Positions 8,902 through 17,934 of a stretch of DNA of 64,000 nucleotides are shown here, in pieces (position 1 is the stretch's first letter; each line of letters begins with the position of its first letter). The translations under genes were made by a program, and so were the position numbers. The DNA comes from an uncultured Rhizobiaceae group bacterium. Lineage in GTDB: Bacteria > Pseudomonadota > Alphaproteobacteria > Rhizobiales > Rhizobiaceae. Under the pieces are notes generated by a model. It made no database searches and was not told the DNA's origin. It saw nothing but the letters and a program-made list of their open reading frames with translations. Location: NCBI GenBank assembly GCA_947501445.1, contig CANMVS010000001.1, forward strand, positions 124,001-188,000. The letters are read 5' to 3'.

Positions 8902-10056
8902 ATGGACAATATTGCAGGTCAAAAATCAGGTCTCATGGTGGCCACCTATGTTTCAGTAATTGTGATCGTTCTTTTGTGGCTGATTCCGACAGTAGGGCTG
9001 TTTGTATCTTCATTTCGGGACCGCGATCAGATTTCAGCTTCCGGGTGGTGGCAGGCCCCCTTCTCCGTCGTATTGGCAGATGCTGGCCGCGCCAATCTCG
9101 ACAGCCAGAAAGAAGTCGACGGTGTGTGGGTTCTGAAAGGTAATATATTCAGCGATGACGATGTCTCCAGCCGGTTCAAATCAGGTGAAAGCAGCGTTAC
9201 CGCTTTCGGCAGCAAAGGCCGTGCGCCAGGTGAGTTTCCCGTTGGCACAACTGCAAATGTACAAAGCGGACGCACATTAATTGTCGAAAAGAATGGAGAC
9301 TACACGCTGACCTCGCCCAAGGAGATTACCGGGCGGGGGCCAAGGGTCTATTTTCAGGCCGAGACACCGCCGGACTTCACACTCAACAATTACCGCACCG
9401 TCATGACGGCCGATAACATGGATCGTGCATTCATCAACACATTGACAGTCACGATACCGGCGACAATCATCCCCATTCTCATTGCGGCCTTTGCCGCCTA
9501 TGCTCTGGCATGGATGGAATTTCCAGGCCGTGGCCTGATGATTGCCGCTGTGGTGGGCCTGCTCGTGGTTCCCCTGCAATTGGCACTTGTGCCCTTGCTG
9601 AATTTGCACAACAAAATTGGCATTGGTCAAAGCTTCATGGGCATTTGGCTGGCCCACACGGCGTTTGGAATGCCGCTGGCGATATATCTTTTGCGCAATT
9701 ATATGGTGGGTTTACCGCGCGATATTATCGAGAGCGCCAAGGTCGATGGCGCAACGGATTTTCAGGTGTTCATGAAGATCGTCCTGCCTTTGTCATTTCC
9801 TGCTCTGGCAAGTTTTGCCATCTTCCAGTTTCTTTGGACATGGAATGATCTGTTGGTGGCTAAGGTCTTTTTGCCATCCGCTGATGAAAGCAAGGTCATG
9901 ACCGTGAAAATAGCCGATGATCTGCTTGGGTCTCGTGGCGGCGACTGGGGCATACTGGCAACGGCTGCCTTTGTTTCAATCGCGGTTCCACTGACCGTCT
10001 TCTTTACAATGCAACGTTATCTTGTCCGCGGCCTGTTGGCCGGTTCGGTCAAATAA
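8902..10056 (+). CDS. aglG: Alpha-glucoside ABC transporter permease
   Basis: A 384-aa MalG-type permease. After the first membrane helix (residues about 12-32) it carries an extra soluble region of roughly 110 residues (DRDQISASGWW to TLNNYRTVM), so it is longer than ordinary sugar permeases of about 280 aa. Such an insert is typical of the AglG group. Later helices and the EAA loop (ESAKVDGATDFQVFMKIVLP) are normal. AGGAGGCACGG precedes the ATG. Partner of AglF in the membrane channel. Confidence 0.9.
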   Translation: MDNIAGQKSGLMVATYVSVIVIVLLWLIPTVGLFVSSFRDRDQISASGWWQAPFSVVLADAGRANLDSQKEVDGVWVLKGNIFSDDDVSSRFKSGESSVTAFGSKGRAPGEFPVGTTANVQSGRTLIVEKNGDYTLTSPKEITGRGPRVYFQAETPPDFTLNNYRTVMTADNMDRAFINTLTVTIPATIIPILIAAFAAYALAWMEFPGRGLMIAAVVGLLVVPLQLALVPLLNLHNKIGIGQSFMGIWLAHTAFGMPLAIYLLRNYMVGLPRDIIESAKVDGATDFQVFMKIVLPLSFPALASFAIFQFLWTWNDLLVAKVFLPSADESKVMTVKIADDLLGSRGGDWGILATAAFVSIAVPLTVFFTMQRYLVRGLLAGSVK

Positions 10057-10073
10057 ACAGGGTTCGTTGAGTT

Positions 10074-11729
10074 ATGACAATGATGAATCAGACACTGCCA
10101 TCCAATGGACACGGCACAAACGGGGACTGGTGGCGTGGCGCGGTCATGTATCAGATTTACCCCCGTAGCTACCAGGACAGCAATGGTGACGGCATTGGCG
10201 ATCTTCAGGGCATCGTACAGCGTCTTCCCTATATCGCGTCCCTGGGTGTCGATGGTATCTGGATTTCACCGTTTTTCACCTCGCCGATGAAGGATTTTGG
10301 CTATGATGTAAGTAACTATTGTGATGTGGATCCCATTTTCGGAACGATGGATGACTTCACAACCCTTGTTGAAAGAGCACATCAGCTTGGACTCAAGGTG
10401 ATGATCGACCTTGTATTGTCGCACACATCCGATGAGCATCCATGGTTTACCCAGAGCCGCTCCAATCGCGACAATGACAAGGCTGACTGGTATGTCTGGG
10501 CAGACCCGAAACCGGATGGCACACCGCCGAACAACTGGCTGTCCATTTTCGGCGGATCAGCCTGGCAGTGGGAGCCACGGCGCGAACAGTATTTTCTGCA
10601 TAATTTTCTTATCCAGCAACCGGATTTGAATTTTCACCAACCGGCCGTACAGGATGCACTTCTTGACGTCACCCGTTTCTGGCTTGACCACAAGGTTGAT
10701 GGATTTCGTCTCGACACGATTAACTTTTACTTCGCCGATAAGGCCCTGCGGGACAATCCCGCATTGCCCATTGAAAAGCGCAATGCAAACATTGCTCCCA
10801 GCGTAAATCCTTACAATCACCAGGAACATATTTATTCCAAGAACCAGCCGGAAAACCTTGAATTCCTGCAGCGATTTCGTGCGCTTCTGGATGAGTACCC
10901 GGCGACAGTGGCTTTGGGCGAGGTTGGTGATGCACAACATGGCCTCGAAATCCTGGGCCAATACACAGCCGGAAACGACCGCATTCACATGTGTTATGCC
11001 TTCGAATTCCTGGCCATGGAACAATTGACCGCGCAGCGCATAGCCGGTGTATTTAATCAGCTTGATCAGGTCGCCCAATCAGGGTGGGCCTGTTGGGCAT
11101 TCTCAAACCATGATGTCATGCGCCACAGCACCCGCTGGAACCTGACAGCGCAAGCCCAGCGACTGTTTGCAACCCTGTTGATGTGTATGCGCGGCTCCGT
11201 GTGCCTATATCAGGGCGATGAACTTGGGTTCCATGAAGCCGACGTGGATTTCGAAAATCTCAAAGATCCCTACGGCATCGAGTTCTGGCCCGAATATAAA
11301 GGGCGAGACGGCTGCCGCACGCCAATGGTGTGGGAAAACTCCAATCTGAATGGCGGGTTTTCGACTGCAAAACCCTGGCTTCCAGTCAGCCACGACCAGT
11401 TGCCACATTCAGCCAAATCACAGGAAGCCGACCCTGAAGCAATGTTGCATCATTATCGCCGGGTCATTGCGCTAAGGCATGCCTATAAAGCGCTGGCCAG
11501 AGGCAAACACGATGATGTCCGGGCCATCGGCAATGTCATACAATTCGTTCGCACAGAAGGCGATCAGGTAATCTTTTGCGCATTTAATGTTGGCAGTTCA
11601 CCAGCATTGATACCCTTCCCGCCAGGAAAATGGGATTCCATAGGTATCGAGTTGGGATGCGCAGGCATATCCGCTGATGGGAATTTGTATCTTGGCCCGT
11701 GGCAGTCCTGCCTCGCGTTGCGCCGCTAG
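10074..11729 (+). CDS. aglA: Alpha-glucosidase (glycoside hydrolase family 13)
   Basis: A 551-aa cytoplasmic GH13 enzyme that hydrolyses imported alpha-glucosides. The family motifs are present: DLVLSHTS, nucleophile Asp214 in GFRLD, general acid Glu283 in LGEVGD and the transition-state His346-Asp347 in FSNHD. No signal peptide is seen, in keeping with import by AglEFGK first. It is 17 bases after aglG. Its TAG stop codon (11727-11729) is also the first three bases of a 103-bp repeat that separates it from aglK. Confidence 0.93.
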   Translation: MTMMNQTLPSNGHGTNGDWWRGAVMYQIYPRSYQDSNGDGIGDLQGIVQRLPYIASLGVDGIWISPFFTSPMKDFGYDVSNYCDVDPIFGTMDDFTTLVERAHQLGLKVMIDLVLSHTSDEHPWFTQSRSNRDNDKADWYVWADPKPDGTPPNNWLSIFGGSAWQWEPRREQYFLHNFLIQQPDLNFHQPAVQDALLDVTRFWLDHKVDGFRLDTINFYFADKALRDNPALPIEKRNANIAPSVNPYNHQEHIYSKNQPENLEFLQRFRALLDEYPATVALGEVGDAQHGLEILGQYTAGNDRIHMCYAFEFLAMEQLTAQRIAGVFNQLDQVAQSGWACWAFSNHDVMRHSTRWNLTAQAQRLFATLLMCMRGSVCLYQGDELGFHEADVDFENLKDPYGIEFWPEYKGRDGCRTPMVWENSNLNGGFSTAKPWLPVSHDQLPHSAKSQEADPEAMLHHYRRVIALRHAYKALARGKHDDVRAIGNVIQFVRTEGDQVIFCAFNVGSSPALIPFPPGKWDSIGIELGCAGISADGNLYLGPWQSCLALRR

Positions 11730-11829
11730 AGCAATTCAGGTTTTGACGGAATCGGCGAAACCTGAATGCATCAACAAATTCAACGGCCGACACCGTTGTC
11801 CCGTTTCTGACAAAACGTGAAACGGTCTA
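11727..11829 (+). repeat. TAGA repeat, full copy, within the agl operon
   Basis: Complete 103-bp copy of the window's repeat family. It has a left palindrome (ATTCAGGTTTTG with a partly matched right arm), a right hairpin CCGTTTC/GAAACGG and terminal TAGA...TCTA. The first TAG is the stop codon of aglA. This is the only copy inside a clearly single operon; aglK begins 17 bases after it with its own ribosome site. Confidence 0.9.
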
Positions 11830-11845
11830 ATACAGGGAGACGATT

Positions 11846-12937
11846 ATGGCCAATCTGAAACTTACAGATATTGCAAAAAACTACGGGGGCACCGTTGATG
11901 TGCTCAAAAACATTAATCTGGACATCGAGACAGGTGAACTGATTGTATTCGTTGGTCCATCGGGCTGCGGGAAAAGCACCCTGCTGCGTATGATAGCCGG
12001 GCTGGAACGCATTACTGACGGAACGCTCGAAATTGATGGCATGCTGGTAAACGATGTCCCGCCTGCTCAAAGAGGCATAGCCATGGTATTCCAGAGCTAC
12101 GCTCTCTACCCGCATATGACCGTTCGCGACAATATGGCCTTTGCCCTCAAATTGGCCAAGAAAAGCAAAGCCGAAATCGACGAGGCCGTTAATCGCGCCG
12201 CCAAAGTTCTCCAGCTTGATGAGTATTTGGATCGCCTCCCAAAGGCGCTATCGGGCGGCCAGCGCCAGCGTGTGGCCATAGGCCGCTCGATTGTCCGCGA
12301 CCCGAAGGTTTATCTGTTTGATGAGCCGCTCTCAAATCTTGATGCGGCGCTGCGTGTGGCAACCCGCATTGAAATTGCGCAATTGAAAGAGTCAATGCCG
12401 GATTCAACCATGATCTATGTCACGCATGATCAGGTTGAAGCCATGACGCTCGCCTCCAGGATTGTTGTATTGGCGGATAAAGGCATCGCTCAGGTCGGCA
12501 CCCCGCTGGATTTGTATGAACGACCGGAAAATGAATTCGTCGCACAATTTATCGGATCGCCCGCCATGAACCTTTTGTCCGGTGAGATTGTCGAGACAGG
12601 TGCGAACACGACCGTCATGCTGGATGGTGGTGGCCAGGCCATCAGCACTGTATCAACAGACGAAGCAGACAAAGGCCTCAAGGTAAATGTTGGCGTCCGT
12701 CCAGAGGATTTTGTGGAATCCGCCGACGACGGATTTATCTATCAGGGAACCGTCAACTTTACCGAGGCTCTGGGAGAAGTGACGTTGCTTTATTTCCATG
12801 CACAACAGGGCGGCAACCCGATCATTGGCAAGCTACCGGGCATTCACTCCGACCTGCGCGGTAATACGGTCAAACTGACCGCAGCAGCCAGCAAGGTTCA
12901 GATATTCCATCAGGGCAAATCCCTGCTCTACCGCTAG
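11846..12937 (+). CDS. aglK: Alpha-glucoside ABC transporter ATP-binding protein
   Basis: A 363-aa MalK/UgpC-type ATPase. It shows Walker A GPSGCGKST (about residue 38), signature LSGGQRQR, Walker B LFDEPLSNLD, the H-loop THDQ, and a C-terminal OB-fold regulatory region (VGVRPEDF). It powers AglEFG. CAGGGAGACG precedes the ATG. A repeat with two hairpins lies between it and aglA, so its expression may be uncoupled from the upstream genes. Confidence 0.92.
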   Translation: MANLKLTDIAKNYGGTVDVLKNINLDIETGELIVFVGPSGCGKSTLLRMIAGLERITDGTLEIDGMLVNDVPPAQRGIAMVFQSYALYPHMTVRDNMAFALKLAKKSKAEIDEAVNRAAKVLQLDEYLDRLPKALSGGQRQRVAIGRSIVRDPKVYLFDEPLSNLDAALRVATRIEIAQLKESMPDSTMIYVTHDQVEAMTLASRIVVLADKGIAQVGTPLDLYERPENEFVAQFIGSPAMNLLSGEIVETGANTTVMLDGGGQAISTVSTDEADKGLKVNVGVRPEDFVESADDGFIYQGTVNFTEALGEVTLLYFHAQQGGNPIIGKLPGIHSDLRGNTVKLTAAASKVQIFHQGKSLLYR

Positions 12938-13045
12938 CAGGTTGCTTGTGTTGTGATCAGAACAAATCCGGTTGTCCGCGTGAATGCAGTAACACGGCTG
13001 CCAATTTCATTTCCTGACTGAAATTCAATCTACAAGTCGATTGAC

Positions 13046-13116
13046 TGCACTGTTTCACGTATTGACAGAAACGGGACAACGGTGCCGGCTTTGATTTTGT
13101 TGACGCATTCAGTTTT
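13046..13116 (-). repeat. TAGA repeat, partial copy, reversed
   Basis: Reverse-oriented partial copy. The right-half hairpin (GTTTCACG...AGAAACGG) and the conserved middle (TTGATTTTGTTGACGCATTC) are clear, and the left palindrome is lost. Minus-strand gene 13109-14407 stops at a TGA inside the copy, within the repeat's CTGAATGC motif. Confidence 0.8.
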
Positions 13117-14407
13117 CCTCATGACGCATCCGTCGCCACCATTGAGCAGGCTTCAGTCGCTTTGCCAATCCGCGCTTTGTCTCCAGATACAACGCAAGCT
13201 TTCGTAACCGCGAGCGTGCCAACATATGGAACAGGCGACCATAAAGCGTCGATTTTGGTTGAATGAACGGACAAACCCGCATGCAAATTGCGCAATCCGA
13301 TTTGAGTTTTGCCCAGTAACCGAAACATTTCTCACAATTGGCAGACCATTTTTTCACCCCCTTGATCGTCGACACACTTGAATTGTCTTCCTCGGGTGGT
13401 CCAAAGGGCAATGCCTTTGGTGGGCAGGCGTCTGCACATTTTGTGCAAATGTCGCAGTAAGCCCGAATGCCGGTTTGTACAGGTAAATCAATGGCCAATG
13501 GCAGATTGGTGAATATTTTCGAAAAGCGCACACGTGGGCCGAATTGCGGCGTAATAACCATTTGATTTCTACCGTACTCGCCAAGGCCTGCTTTTATGGC
13601 ATAGGGGATAACCAGCGCGGTATCGTTCATTGATGGGACCGCCTCATAACCCAAATTACGGATATAGGCAGCAAGCTGGATGACAATGGCGGTTTCATGG
13701 GAATATTCCAGCCCGGTTGCAACACCTGCAAGGGCCGACGGATATGTCTCCACAAGCGCTCCATCCATGGCATGCCCCATCACAATCACATGGGTCAGAC
13801 CATCTGGAAGCTCGTTGGCAACAGCACTCATGTCACGTGTATCGACGCGGGCCGAATAATGCCAACGCTGGTCTATTTGTGTAATTCCCACCAGGTCTGC
13901 GCCGAACAGGCTGGCAATCGACTTGATCTCGCGTGCCTGTGCCTCAATATCGTCGACTGGCAGGCGATCCTTGACCACAGGTGTGTCATAGCGAATTGAC
14001 GCCTGAAATCCTTCCCGTTCACCAACATCGTTATTGCGGTTGGATACCAGATCCGAAATGATCCAGGAGGCATTACGAAGAGCAAAGTCCTTTTGGGAAA
14101 ACCCCTCTCCGCGCCGCGGTGCAGATTCACTTCGATAACTGGCAAAAAAAGCATCAGAATGTTTGTTGCGTACCCGCTCGTCCCAAAAAGCCCGGGTAAA
14201 CATATCGTTCCTTTGATTGAAAGGTTCGAATTCTTCACTCACCTCAATGCCAGCCGCTGCATCGCTTTTGGCGAAACGGCTGTTTAATTTGGCGATATTG
14301 TCTTTGCCGGTATGCGCGGGTGGATTGTTGGATGGCCAGGTCAGCTTCGGGAACCTCTCCGTATTGTGCATGCGAATATAAAGGGATATTTGCATCTTGG
14401 ATGTCAT
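13109..14407 (-). CDS. Reductive-dehalogenase-like iron-sulfur protein
   Basis: A 432-aa protein resembling the RdhA catalytic domain: FGADLVGITQIDQRWHYS (168-185), ALAGVATGLEYSHE, and PYAIKAGLGEYGRNQMVITP. Two ferredoxin-like clusters follow: C318-x2-C321-x2-C324-x3-C328, and a second set from C358/C361, C372, C375 and C379. RdhA enzymes remove halogens with cobalamin; epoxyqueuosine reductase is a related alternative, but the sequence around the clusters reads like RdhA. No Tat signal and no RdhB-like anchor gene is seen, so a cytoplasmic form is likely. The start is uncertain (Met1, Met5 or Met13). The stop codon lies in a repeat. Activity on halogenated substrates is inference. Confidence 0.72.
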   Translation of the reverse strand: MTSKMQISLYIRMHNTERFPKLTWPSNNPPAHTGKDNIAKLNSRFAKSDAAAGIEVSEEFEPFNQRNDMFTRAFWDERVRNKHSDAFFASYRSESAPRRGEGFSQKDFALRNASWIISDLVSNRNNDVGEREGFQASIRYDTPVVKDRLPVDDIEAQAREIKSIASLFGADLVGITQIDQRWHYSARVDTRDMSAVANELPDGLTHVIVMGHAMDGALVETYPSALAGVATGLEYSHETAIVIQLAAYIRNLGYEAVPSMNDTALVIPYAIKAGLGEYGRNQMVITPQFGPRVRFSKIFTNLPLAIDLPVQTGIRAYCDICTKCADACPPKALPFGPPEEDNSSVSTIKGVKKWSANCEKCFGYWAKLKSDCAICMRVCPFIQPKSTLYGRLFHMLARSRLRKLALYLETKRGLAKRLKPAQWWRRMRHEEN

Positions 14408-14523
14408 ATTTCAATCACTGCAGGTCACTGTGCCGGTAAGGGGCATTCAACTGGCCTGATAGGTCAGGAAAATCGCTCCTGTTGTATCGCCTTAATTTGT
14501 ATGGCTAGCTGTGCGAACAGAAT

Positions 14524-14535
14524 CAAACCGCTTTG
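14524..14535. promoter_or_regulatory. Candidate AglR-type operator
   Basis: CAAACCGCTTTG differs by one base from the perfect palindrome at the aglE promoter (CAAAGCGCTTTG). It ends nine bases before the ATG of the LacI paralogue, which suits autoregulation or cross-control by AglR. Confidence 0.55.
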
Positions 14536-14544
14536 GATATCGCA

Positions 14545-15579
14545 ATGAGTGTAAATCTCAAACAACTGGCGCAGGCTCTTGGCATATCGCAAACAACCGT
14601 CAGCAGGGCACTGAATGGCTTCCCCGAAGTCAGCGAGAAGACCCGTCACAAAGTGCGTGCAATGGCTCAGCAGCTGAACTATGTGCCAAGTCAGCATGCA
14701 ACCAAACTGGCCACCGGGAAATCGAAAACAATTGGTCATGTGATCCCGCAGTCAGATCATTTAATGATAAACCCGCTGTTTTCTGATTTTCTGGCAGGTG
14801 CCGGCGAAACCTGTTCGCGCGCCGGATATGACATGCTGATGTCTGTCGTACCAAGGGAACAGGAGGAGCAAACATACAGAAACCTGTTTGCCAGCAAACG
14901 CGTGGATGGTGTGATCGTGCACGCCCCTCTCGTAAAGGACGACCGTGTCACACTGCTTCAACAACTGTCCATTCCCTTTGTGGTGCATGGCAGATGTGCC
15001 GATGACGATACTTCATACACCTGGCTCGATGTAAACAACCGGCGCTCTTTTGAAAGGGTCACCCATTTGCTGATTGATTTGGGCCATCACCGGATCGGCT
15101 TGCTCAATGGTCTGGAAAATATGACATTTGCCCAACGTCGTCGCACGGGCTTTCTGCAGGCTTTGTCAGAGCGGAAAATTGAAATGGATCAGGGTTTGAT
15201 GTTTGCCCAGGATATGACGGAACCCTATGGTTACAATCGGATGCGTGAGATGTTGGAGCTGCCATCGCCACCCACCGCCGTCGTTTGCGCCAGCATCCTT
15301 CCCGCCATGGGCGCGTTACGCGCTGTGCAAGAGGCCAGACTTGAACCAGGAAAGGACATTTCAATCGTCACACATGACGATGTCCTGTCATTCCTCACCA
15401 ATAACAGGGATGTTCCCATATTTACGGCAGTCCGGTCATCGATCAAAACAGCGGGTATGCGTTGCGCAGAGCTGCTCATCAATGAAATTGAGAACCCGCA
15501 CACAGATCCTGTACACGAGCTATGGGAGGCTGAACTGGTTTTAGGCGCCTCCACAGGCCCTGCACTGTCGGCAGATTGA
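14545..15579 (+). CDS. LacI family regulator, AglR paralogue
   Basis: A 344-aa LacI-type repressor, by eye roughly half identical to the AglR at 5202-6230 over its whole length. Shared stretches include SQTTVSRALNG, GHVIP, VHGR and WLDVNNR. The ATG at 14545 starts the helix-turn-helix (VNLKQLAQALGISQTTVSRALNG); a TTG at 14533 is unlikely because it would overlap the operator-like site. Divergent from the reductive-dehalogenase-like gene, so it may control that gene, the agl operon, or both. The effector is unknown, probably sugar-like. Confidence 0.85.
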   Translation: MSVNLKQLAQALGISQTTVSRALNGFPEVSEKTRHKVRAMAQQLNYVPSQHATKLATGKSKTIGHVIPQSDHLMINPLFSDFLAGAGETCSRAGYDMLMSVVPREQEEQTYRNLFASKRVDGVIVHAPLVKDDRVTLLQQLSIPFVVHGRCADDDTSYTWLDVNNRRSFERVTHLLIDLGHHRIGLLNGLENMTFAQRRRTGFLQALSERKIEMDQGLMFAQDMTEPYGYNRMREMLELPSPPTAVVCASILPAMGALRAVQEARLEPGKDISIVTHDDVLSFLTNNRDVPIFTAVRSSIKTAGMRCAELLINEIENPHTDPVHELWEAELVLGASTGPALSAD

Positions 15580-15989
15580 TGTCCGCATAATTTGCCACTG
15601 CGTTAGCTGTTGCCACGTTCCGCAGTAACGGATCAGTATGGATGCTGAAATCGGGACTGCATCGGTTGGATAAACAAGTTTAACAAAGATGTTGGTTCGG
15701 GAACATAAACTGCAATTTCTCCCCGCAAATTAAGAAAGCAATGTGTCCAGAAACACAAACCTGTTCCCCTTGTTGACACCACAATGTCTGCAACCACAGT
15801 TTGATCGAACAAACGCGAGCAACTGATTACGCGGCACCCACATAAAAACGCCACAAATCAGGCACTTTTAGTATTTCCTCTCAATACGGGGTATCACGGC
15901 CAAATATATACAGAAATATTATTTTAATATTTTACATAAAAATTTCAATTTCTATCTTTACTTACAAATATATCTATGCAATTCTAATC

Positions 15990-16115
15990 ACATCAATGTA
16001 GAAAACCAATTTTTCACATAAACATTGATGGAGTAAGCCTACTGGCAATACATATGAATGTAGACTCCCACCCCCCACCGTCAGCACAATCGCCGTTGTG
16101 CTGACGGATTTTTTT
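15990..16115 (+). ncRNA. Candidate small RNA ending at an intrinsic terminator
   Basis: A stand-alone strong terminator has no coding gene directly upstream (the nearest stop is 500 bases away). The stretch before it can form GGAGT/ACTCC pairing (about 16030-16034 with 16064-16068) and contains an exposed C-rich run (TCCCACCCCCCACC) that could pair with Shine-Dalgarno sequences, as in alphaproteobacterial sRNAs with CCUCC loops. I see no clear promoter, and the 5' end is a guess. Confidence 0.35.
16078..16115 (+). terminator. Strong intrinsic terminator
   Basis: A perfect 12-bp stem CCGTCAGCACAA / TTGTGCTGACGG (16078-16089 with 16096-16107), loop TCGCCG, followed by a run of seven T after one A. 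It terminates plus-strand transcripts. Confidence 0.9.
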
Positions 16116-16237
16116 ATCTAACAAAAAACATACCTGTTATTCCATTTACTGCCGCCTTGTTTCTGAATGAAACAAAGTGATACTCAATCGTGACATTTGT
16201 CTGTTTACTATTGCAATTGACCTTTTGGATAACCTAG

Positions 16238-16339
16238 TAGAGCAATTCAGGTTTTGACGGAATCGGCAGAACCTGAATGCATCAACAAGTTCAAAGGCCG
16301 ACATCCCTGTCCCGTTATTGACAAAAGTGAAACGGTGTA
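16238..16339 (+). repeat. TAGA repeat, full copy
   Basis: Nearly complete copy (102 bp) with both hairpins, although the right one is weakened by a base change (CCGTTAT) and a shortened loop. It lies between the convergent LacI and EamA genes, but far from either stop codon. Confidence 0.88.
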
Positions 16340-16974
16340 GGGTCTGTTGAGGCTCAGGCAATTCAAATTGATACTGTTCACAGTTCGCAATTCTGTACAG
16401 CTGGTCCTTTTTTAAATTGCTTAAATCTGCAGATTGCCAGCACTAAGCCCTCCAATGACACTCCGATACTGGCCGATTCATCAAGCGGCCCATGTATTTA
16501 TTAGACCATTCAATTAAATTTTATGGTTTTTTTATTTGCAGATTATTGTATTGATTGACAAAGTAGATTCTCGGCGACTCTATAGAATGTGGAATGGGGA
16601 GATATTGCACCTGTCAGATCAACAGTCCGATGTGTGCGAAACAAATAGGCGGATTATATTGCATCACAGAATCTCACAACTGAGGTTCGGCGCAATTTCA
16701 AGATTTGATGATTGCTCGGTACGGGCTGGTGATCTACGCAGCGGTTAGCGTGTATTACCTGAATGCCCTGGAGCATCGCAAATAGTGACCGGTAAAGTTT
16801 CGGGGATCAATGTGGGAATTAATACCGACCACGGTTTGTTTATTCCATACAATCCCCAAAGAGTATAGAGAGCCAGGATTGCATTCTTGCACTGAGGACA
16901 TGCTGGCTTTCGTAGCCTCGCAACGCGTTTGGATCCGCCCATCCTGCACGTTGTGGGGCTACACTTTTCATCCT

Positions 16975-17916
16975 TCAGCTGGATGGAGCCGAAGCAGACT
17001 TTGCAAGGCTCACCATAACAATACCGATCAGTATCAAAATACCTGCAGGTAATAGAGCTGATGGCAGCGCCTCTTCCAGTATCAGGACAGCCACGCAAAC
17101 GCCGGCCACTGCGCCAACTGATCCTATTTGACTGAGATAAACCGGTCCTGCACGCTTTTGCAGAACAAAATAGAGAAGATACAACAATGTAAATCCGAAG
17201 GTCTGCACCAGTGTCAGCATTTCAACTGCGGCACCTTGTAATTGCCACAATACCGCGAATTGCCCATCGAATAACGCAATCATACCAGTGGTCAGAGCTC
17301 CTCCGAGAAGCATCAGAGGCGCAGCAACAATCGGACGCAATCCTTGCGGCCAATAAACAGTGCGATAAATGTTTCCAAGCGCGATTATGACCGGAACAGA
17401 GAAAGTAATCAGCAGCCACGGTAAGGGAGGATTGTCATTCATCACCTTTCCAATGGCCAATAAGACACCACCGGCCAACCCTGCCGCGACGCCTATCGCA
17501 CGCCAACGATCAAATTGTTCAATCACAAACACCAGTGCCAGCGCATAGGTCAGTAGTATCGGAAACGCGAAATTAAGAGCTACAAAACCCGCGCCAACTT
17601 TTTCTATTGCCATAAATGCCAGCAGATTGGGCACTGCGAAAAGGGCACCGGATACTAGCCCATAGACGATCATGGCCTGTGTCAGTTGAAGTTTGTTTTG
17701 GAGCAACCTTGCTATCACCAAAAGTGCAGTACCTGCGCCCAGTGTCGCCCAGAACAATAAAAAAAGAGGCGATCCACCCCGCTCAATTGTCATTTTGGCG
17801 ATATTAATCGACACACCCAACAAACTGCCCACGACAAGCAGATAGGACAGGGACGCCCATTCAAACCCGCCTGACCCGCGAAATCGCGTGGCCGCGATGT
17901 CGGTAAAACGACGCAT
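16975..17916 (-). CDS. EamA/DMT family transporter
   Basis: A 313-aa inner-membrane protein with about ten hydrophobic segments in two repeats, typical of the drug/metabolite transporter (EamA) family. The substrate cannot be told from sequence. The ATG at 17916 has GAGG seven bases upstream. A 20-bp imperfect palindrome of the type bound by MarR proteins begins 19 bases upstream of the start, so the gene is probably repressed and induced by a small molecule. It stands alone. Confidence 0.82.
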   Translation of the reverse strand: MRRFTDIAATRFRGSGGFEWASLSYLLVVGSLLGVSINIAKMTIERGGSPLFLLFWATLGAGTALLVIARLLQNKLQLTQAMIVYGLVSGALFAVPNLLAFMAIEKVGAGFVALNFAFPILLTYALALVFVIEQFDRWRAIGVAAGLAGGVLLAIGKVMNDNPPLPWLLITFSVPVIIALGNIYRTVYWPQGLRPIVAAPLMLLGGALTTGMIALFDGQFAVLWQLQGAAVEMLTLVQTFGFTLLYLLYFVLQKRAGPVYLSQIGSVGAVAGVCVAVLILEEALPSALLPAGILILIGIVMVSLAKSASAPSS

Positions 17917-17934
17917 AATCTACCTCGATGTCAT

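Larger units (their letters stand above)
15580..16974. other. Long intergenic region with terminator and repeat
   Basis: About 1.4 kb without a convincing gene. The AT-rich middle (15860-16030) precedes an isolated strong terminator (16078-16115), and a full repeat copy follows at 16238-16339. Short frames at 16536-16748 and 16745-17098 have no ribosome site or family resemblance; the latter largely shadows the EamA gene. Confidence 0.5.

Noticed and set aside
16745-17098. 117-codon minus frame with a CPQC motif
   Set aside because: Half of it shadows the EamA gene in another frame; the unique part has no ribosome site or recognisable domain.
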